64,000 nt of DNA from Neocallimastix lanati (nom. inval.) (taxonomy: Eukaryota; Neocallimastigomycota; Neocallimastigomycetes; Neocallimastigales; Neocallimastigaceae). The notes under the pieces were generated by a model, which worked only from the letters and a program-made list of their open reading frames with translations, did no database searches and was not told where the DNA came from. Position 1 is the first letter of the stretch, and every line of letters begins with the position of its first letter. Both the position numbers and the translations under genes were made by a program. Positions 60,099 to 64,000 of the stretch are shown piece by piece. Where the stretch lies: the NCBI GenBank assembly GCA_016946835.1, contig JACVTC010000014.1:939001-1003000 (forward strand), in the 5' to 3' direction.

Positions 60099-62281
60099 TT
60101 ATTTGTAAAATATCTTATTTGTAAAATTTAAAATTTTTGTCCCATTTGTGTTTTTTGTTAATATATCTGCTAGCATATTATTGGTGTCTATATATTCTAA
60201 TTTAACAATTTTCTTATCAATATTATCTTTATTAAAATGAAATCTAATGTCTATATGTTTTAATTTAGTATTTATTTCACCATTTTCTATCGTTGTTTTA
60301 CTAGCTAAATTATCTGTGTATATTGTAATTGTTTTATTATAATTTATTAGTTCTTTTAATATATTTCTTATCCATAAAATTTTCTTTAAATTTTCAGATG
60401 TACTTATGTATTCTGCCTCGGCAGTAGATGTAGCTACACAAGATTGCTTTTTAGAAATCCAACATATTGGTGAATTTCCCATCAGAATTATTCCTCCAGA
60501 AGTAGATTTTCTGTCCTCTAAGTCACCTCCAAAGTCTGAATCAGTATAAGCTTTAATTTCTCCCATACCGTCATATATAATCTTTAAATCTATGGTAGAA
60601 TTAATATATTTGAATATATTAATTATTTTGTTCCAATCAGATATTGTGGGACATTCACATTTTCTTGCGGCCTTATTAACTGCGAATGCTATATCGGGTC
60701 TAGTGCATTTTGATAGGTAAATTAATGATCCTATCGCACTTTTGTAGGTCGTGATATTAAAAGGTTTTTTATTTTCTGATTTTATAATATCACCAGTACA
60801 TGGTGTATTTCTTTTTCTTGTGTTTTTTATATTAAATTTATTTAATAAATTTTCTATAAAGCCCTTTTAAGAAATAATATATTTATTATTTTCTTTTTCC
60901 ACTTTTATTCCTAAAATATATTCTACAGGACCACAGTTAGATACTTTAAATTTATTTTTTATCTTTTTTATTATATTTGTAATAATTTTGTCTTCTCCTG
61001 CAATTATCATGTCGTCCACATATAATCCTATTATACATTTTGTTTTATTTTTAATGGAATATTTAAATATGCATTTTTCAGATAAAATTTGTTTAAAACC
61101 TTGTTTTATTAAGAATTTTGTTATTGTTTTATTCCACTGTCTACCTGATTGTTTAAGTCCATAAAGAGCCTTGTTAAGTTTCCAATATCCCCTCCCAAAG
61201 TTGCTATCTCCTTTGGGAATGGTAGTGTAAATGTCACGATCCAATGGAGCATTGAGATATGCAGCTTTGATATCCAATTGGTAGACATTCCAATGAAATT
61301 TGGCGGATAGAGCAAAAATTAATTTTAAACCATCAATATTAAGAGTAGGAGAATAAGTGAGTTCATAATCGATGCCATATTTTTGTTTAAATCCACGGGC
61401 AACAAGTCGAGCTTTATATTTAATAATATTGTTGTTGGCATCTTTCTTAGTAGCAAAAACCCATTTAGTAGTTATAAGATTTTTATTTTTTGGAATATGT
61501 TTAACAAAAGTCATGATTTTGTTATTGTAAAGATTATTAAGTTCGTCGTTTATTGCATTGATCCAATTTGATTTATTAGGACAATTAATAGCTTCTGTAT
61601 AGTTGTTTGGAGTATCCATGAAAACAGAAGCAATCATCTTATCAGTATTATAGTGATTATCTTTAAATCGAGAATTAGGATAAGTATTAGAAAAATCAGG
61701 AATTGAAGAACTACGTGGTCTTTTTCTTAATGGGTTAGAAGTAATTTCAGTCATTTTAATATCAGAATGAGAAGTATTAATATTATTGGAAGAATCAGGC
61801 ATATCATAATCTTTATCATTAATTATAGAATTAATAATTTTGTGGTAATATTCAGGTGAATTAGATTCATGTTCCAGGCAAGATTTATGGTCGGGGGATA
61901 AATTATTTTTAGAGTTATTAAGAGAAGAATTTTTAAAATTTTCAGTGGTATTTTTAACAGTTTTAATCCCCTCCAAACAAGGACTATCATTAGTAAAAAT
62001 TTTGTTATTAAAATGGTTACATTGAGAACTATTAGTAGAAGAAACATTACTATTAAGATCATGAGAGTTGTCATTGTTATTAAGTAAAATAAATTCATCG
62101 TTTTTAGAAGAATTGATGACATAATTATTTTCATCATTTTGAAAAATTTTTTCATTAATAAAATTTTTGTCTTTTTTTGAAAAAATTTTCTCTTCCATAG
62201 TTTTATGATCATCATCAATATGTTTATGTGAAATATCCTTATAATCATCAATATCATGTGACTTATTAACCTTTAAATTTA
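60099..62281 (-). pseudogene. Copia D linker-RT-RNase H with one stop
   Basis: Open minus-strand frame from about 62281 to 60099 interrupted only by TAA at 60869-60867. Copia C has the Gln of HQKG there, so CAA to TAA is likely. After a long Asn/Ser-rich linker come RT blocks TTKWVFATKK, KARLVARGFKQKYGIDY, YQLDIKAAYLNAPL and KLNKALYGLKQS. The catalytic YVDD is intact (near 61010). RNase H has TDSDFGGD, TSTAEAEYIS and TDNLAS. The frame shifts near 62280 to reach the upstream linker part (62551-62279). One reversion would restore the RT/RNase H frame, so this is the freshest copia remnant here. Confidence 0.85.
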
Positions 62282-62551
62282 AATTATTATTTTATTAATA
62301 GCATTATTAGAATTTAATATAAATTTATTAATATTAGCATTAAATTGAGAATTATCTTCCAATAATTTTGCAGGAAAATTTTTGTCGATTTTTGAATAAT
62401 TTTTATTATTAAAAATTTTTTCATTTTTAGAAAATATTTTATGAAGAATTTTGTCATTTTTTGAAGAATTTTTATTATTAACATTTTTTTCATTCTTGTA
62501 AGTATTATTTTTTGAATTATTTATATTATCTGAAATATTATTTTTACTCAT
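62279..62551 (-). pseudogene. Copia D linker, repetitive Lys/Asn-rich
   Basis: About 90 codons between the integrase remnant and the RT frame, built from repeated KNDK/KNEKIFNNKNYSKIDKN-like units. It corresponds to the hypervariable segment between integrase and RT in copia elements. It is one frame off the RT reading frame at an AAT/TTTAAA stretch near 62280. Confidence 0.6.
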
Positions 62552-62599
62552 TTCTTTATCTTTTATTGTTATTGGTTTTTTAGCAATATTTTTATTAAT

Positions 62600-63631
62600 T
62601 GTAGGAGTATCAAGAAATATTCCTACAATATTTTATTTTATAATTATCAAATAGGTTATTTAAGCACTTCAGTATGTCCAAAATTAAATCGATGGCCTCG
62701 GTTTTACTTTACATATTGAATAGCCATCCTTTTCATGTTGCTTCATCAATAAACGTTATAATAAATCTGTATCCATTTATTGATTCATTCAAAGGACCAA
62801 TAATATCAGAATGTATAATTTCTAATTTTCTAGTGGATTTTTCAACAGTTTTATTATGTGGTTTTCTCTTCATCTTTACAATGTTACAATCTATACATAT
62901 TGGTTCTTTAATATTGCGTAACTCCAAATATTTTTCTAGATTTTGATGATAAAAATGTCCTAACCTTCTATGCCAAATTAGCTTGCTTGCTTCATCTAAT
63001 TTTTGGACTGAGTTAATCATATTTGCTTCATTGTGGAAACATAGTTCAGAAGTAATGAAGATTTGATTATTTTTGTTTTTAGTAAAAACACCAATAGTTT
63101 TATTTCTATTATTAATAATTTTTAGTGTAACCCGTTTTTTGAATAATAATGTAATAGCTTTGATATTGTTTTGTATTAATTTTATACTACTTAATATATT
63201 CATTTTTACCATTGGTGCATATAATACCTTTGTTAATTTAATATGATGATTATTTATTTTGAGACAACATTCACCATATCCTTCAATTTCACATAAGGTT
63301 CCATTAGCACAATATAACGTAATTTTTTCTTGTTTAAAATTAGATAATATATTAATATTATTGGTTATATGTTCTGCTGCACCCGAATCATAAAGCCAAT
63401 ATATTAACGAATTATTTTTCATATGATTATTATTTTGATTTGTTTCATTATCGATATAATTAGTATTATATTCTTTTTGGGGTAGTTTTACTTGAGATGT
63501 ATTATTCTGATTGGAAGTTAAATGATTGTCATCATTTAAATATTTAATAGGTTCTTCATTGTGTGATGTGTAATATAAACATCCAATTGTCCTTTCAGTA
63601 AGTGGTCTTATATCGTCATAGTTAATATTAT
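62600..63631 (-). pseudogene. Copia D Gag end, protease and truncated integrase
   Basis: Frame entering from the LTR junction at 63631 gives the end of Gag (GCLYYTSHNEEPIKYL). Protease follows (IYWLYDSGAAEHI, NGTLCEIEGYG, VLYAPMVKMNILS), then the integrase zinc finger (IWHRRLGHF ... CIDCNIVK) and the first catalytic Asp (IHSDIIGPLNES). It meets TGA at 62735-62733 inside FIDEAT-KGWLFNM, a second stop soon after, and continues to about 62640 (SKTEAIDLI). It then joins the pre-RT linker without the rest of the catalytic core. The second Asp and Glu are missing, exactly as in copia C. Not functional. Confidence 0.75.
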
Positions 63632-64000
63632 TGTAAAGATATCTTTATATCTTTAATAAATTTATGTAATTCATTATTACATTAATTTATGTATGAAAAT
63701 TTTTCCACGATATCTTGAATAAAATTATGTAATTTACATTAATTTATGAATTAAAGCATATTTCAATAAATTTATGTAAACGAAAAATCATACATCAAAT
63801 TTACGTACATGAATTAAATACTTTAAATAATTATTTCTCCTTAAATTAATAATTGAAATTTAAAATTATAAATTAGAACTTAAATTATTTAAATATGAAA
63901 TTAAATAATTTAGTCACAAAAAAATTCGCCAAATCTGTTATTGTTAAATTTTTATTTATTTAAATAGTATAGTTTAATATTATTAATAGTTTTTAGTTTA
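63632..64000. repeat. Partial LTR related to chromovirus E, runs off the window
   Basis: Begins TGTAAAGATATCTTTATATC, like the E LTR start (TGTAAAGATTTAATAAAATC), and follows it in order: ACATTAATTTATG, AAATTTATGTAAAC, TACGTACATGAATT, TAAATAATT. Overall identity is clearly below that between the two E LTRs, so it is another family member. It cuts copia D inside Gag. Its other end and orientation of the element lie outside the window. Confidence 0.65.

Larger units (their letters stand above)
60081..63631 (-). mobile_element. Ty1/copia retrotransposon D, partial and decayed
   Basis: Minus-strand copia element with protease, truncated integrase, RT and RNase H. Gag is cut off at 63631 by an LTR of another family. 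The polypurine tract and start of the 3' LTR are present. It is a different copia family from C: proteins align only in conserved blocks and the LTR starts differ. Confidence 0.85.

Noticed and set aside
1-64000. tRNA, rRNA or CRISPR features
   Set aside because: No cloverleaf-like sequence, ribosomal RNA block or regularly spaced repeat-spacer array was found. The few regular arrays are leader repeats or microsatellites.

Overview
The window is eukaryotic nuclear DNA with extreme A+T content, short AT-rich GT..AG introns, long A/T homopolymers and asparagine-rich proteins. The retrotransposon families (a Tf1/sushi-type chromovirus, other Ty3/gypsy copies, Ty1/copia copies), a RhoGEF with RGS and C1 domains, an LRRC42-like protein and a HemG-like flavodoxin together fit an AT-rich early-diverging fungus. 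My best guess is an anaerobic gut fungus (Neocallimastigomycota). That placement is inference; nothing in the window proves it.

Bases 1-30315 are a nested retrotransposon block. In order: the 3' part of a gypsy element (A, + strand, to about 3705); an LTR-like segment and a decayed copia element (C, - strand, about 3748-7895); a complete but stop-riddled gypsy element with both LTRs (B, - strand, 8379-16256); a pile of solo or partial LTRs (about 16339-19673); an internally deleted gypsy copy (F, - strand, 19674-22899); and a complete, apparently intact Tf1/sushi-like chromovirus (E, + strand, 23263-30315). E has LTRs with no differences I can see, a perfect TATAT target duplication, one 1,627-residue Gag-Pol frame, and a primer-binding site complementary to the predicted start of its own transcript.

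Bases 30316-34136 are mostly non-coding. They hold a small GC-richer island with a decayed reading frame (about 31630-32060), one possible orphan exon and a polypyrimidine tract.

Bases 34137-59106 carry host genes. These are a 10-exon coiled-coil protein (321 aa), a five-exon giant coiled-coil protein (3,335 aa), a 17-exon RGS-C1-RA-like-DH-PH Rho exchange factor (about 1,328 aa), a HemG-like flavodoxin with a long charged N-terminal extension (- strand), and an LRRC42-like leucine-rich-repeat protein (477 aa, - strand) with a roughly 280-bp TTTTA repeat just upstream of its start. I built the exon chains by hand. In the first, second, third and fifth of these, every junction keeps frame and the coding sum is a multiple of three, which is good internal support.

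Bases 59430-64000 hold another decayed copia element (D, - strand) with a retained RT/RNase H frame. It is interrupted at 63632 by an LTR related to that of E, which runs off the window. I found no tRNA, rRNA or CRISPR array. The host genes do not form an operon or an obvious pathway.
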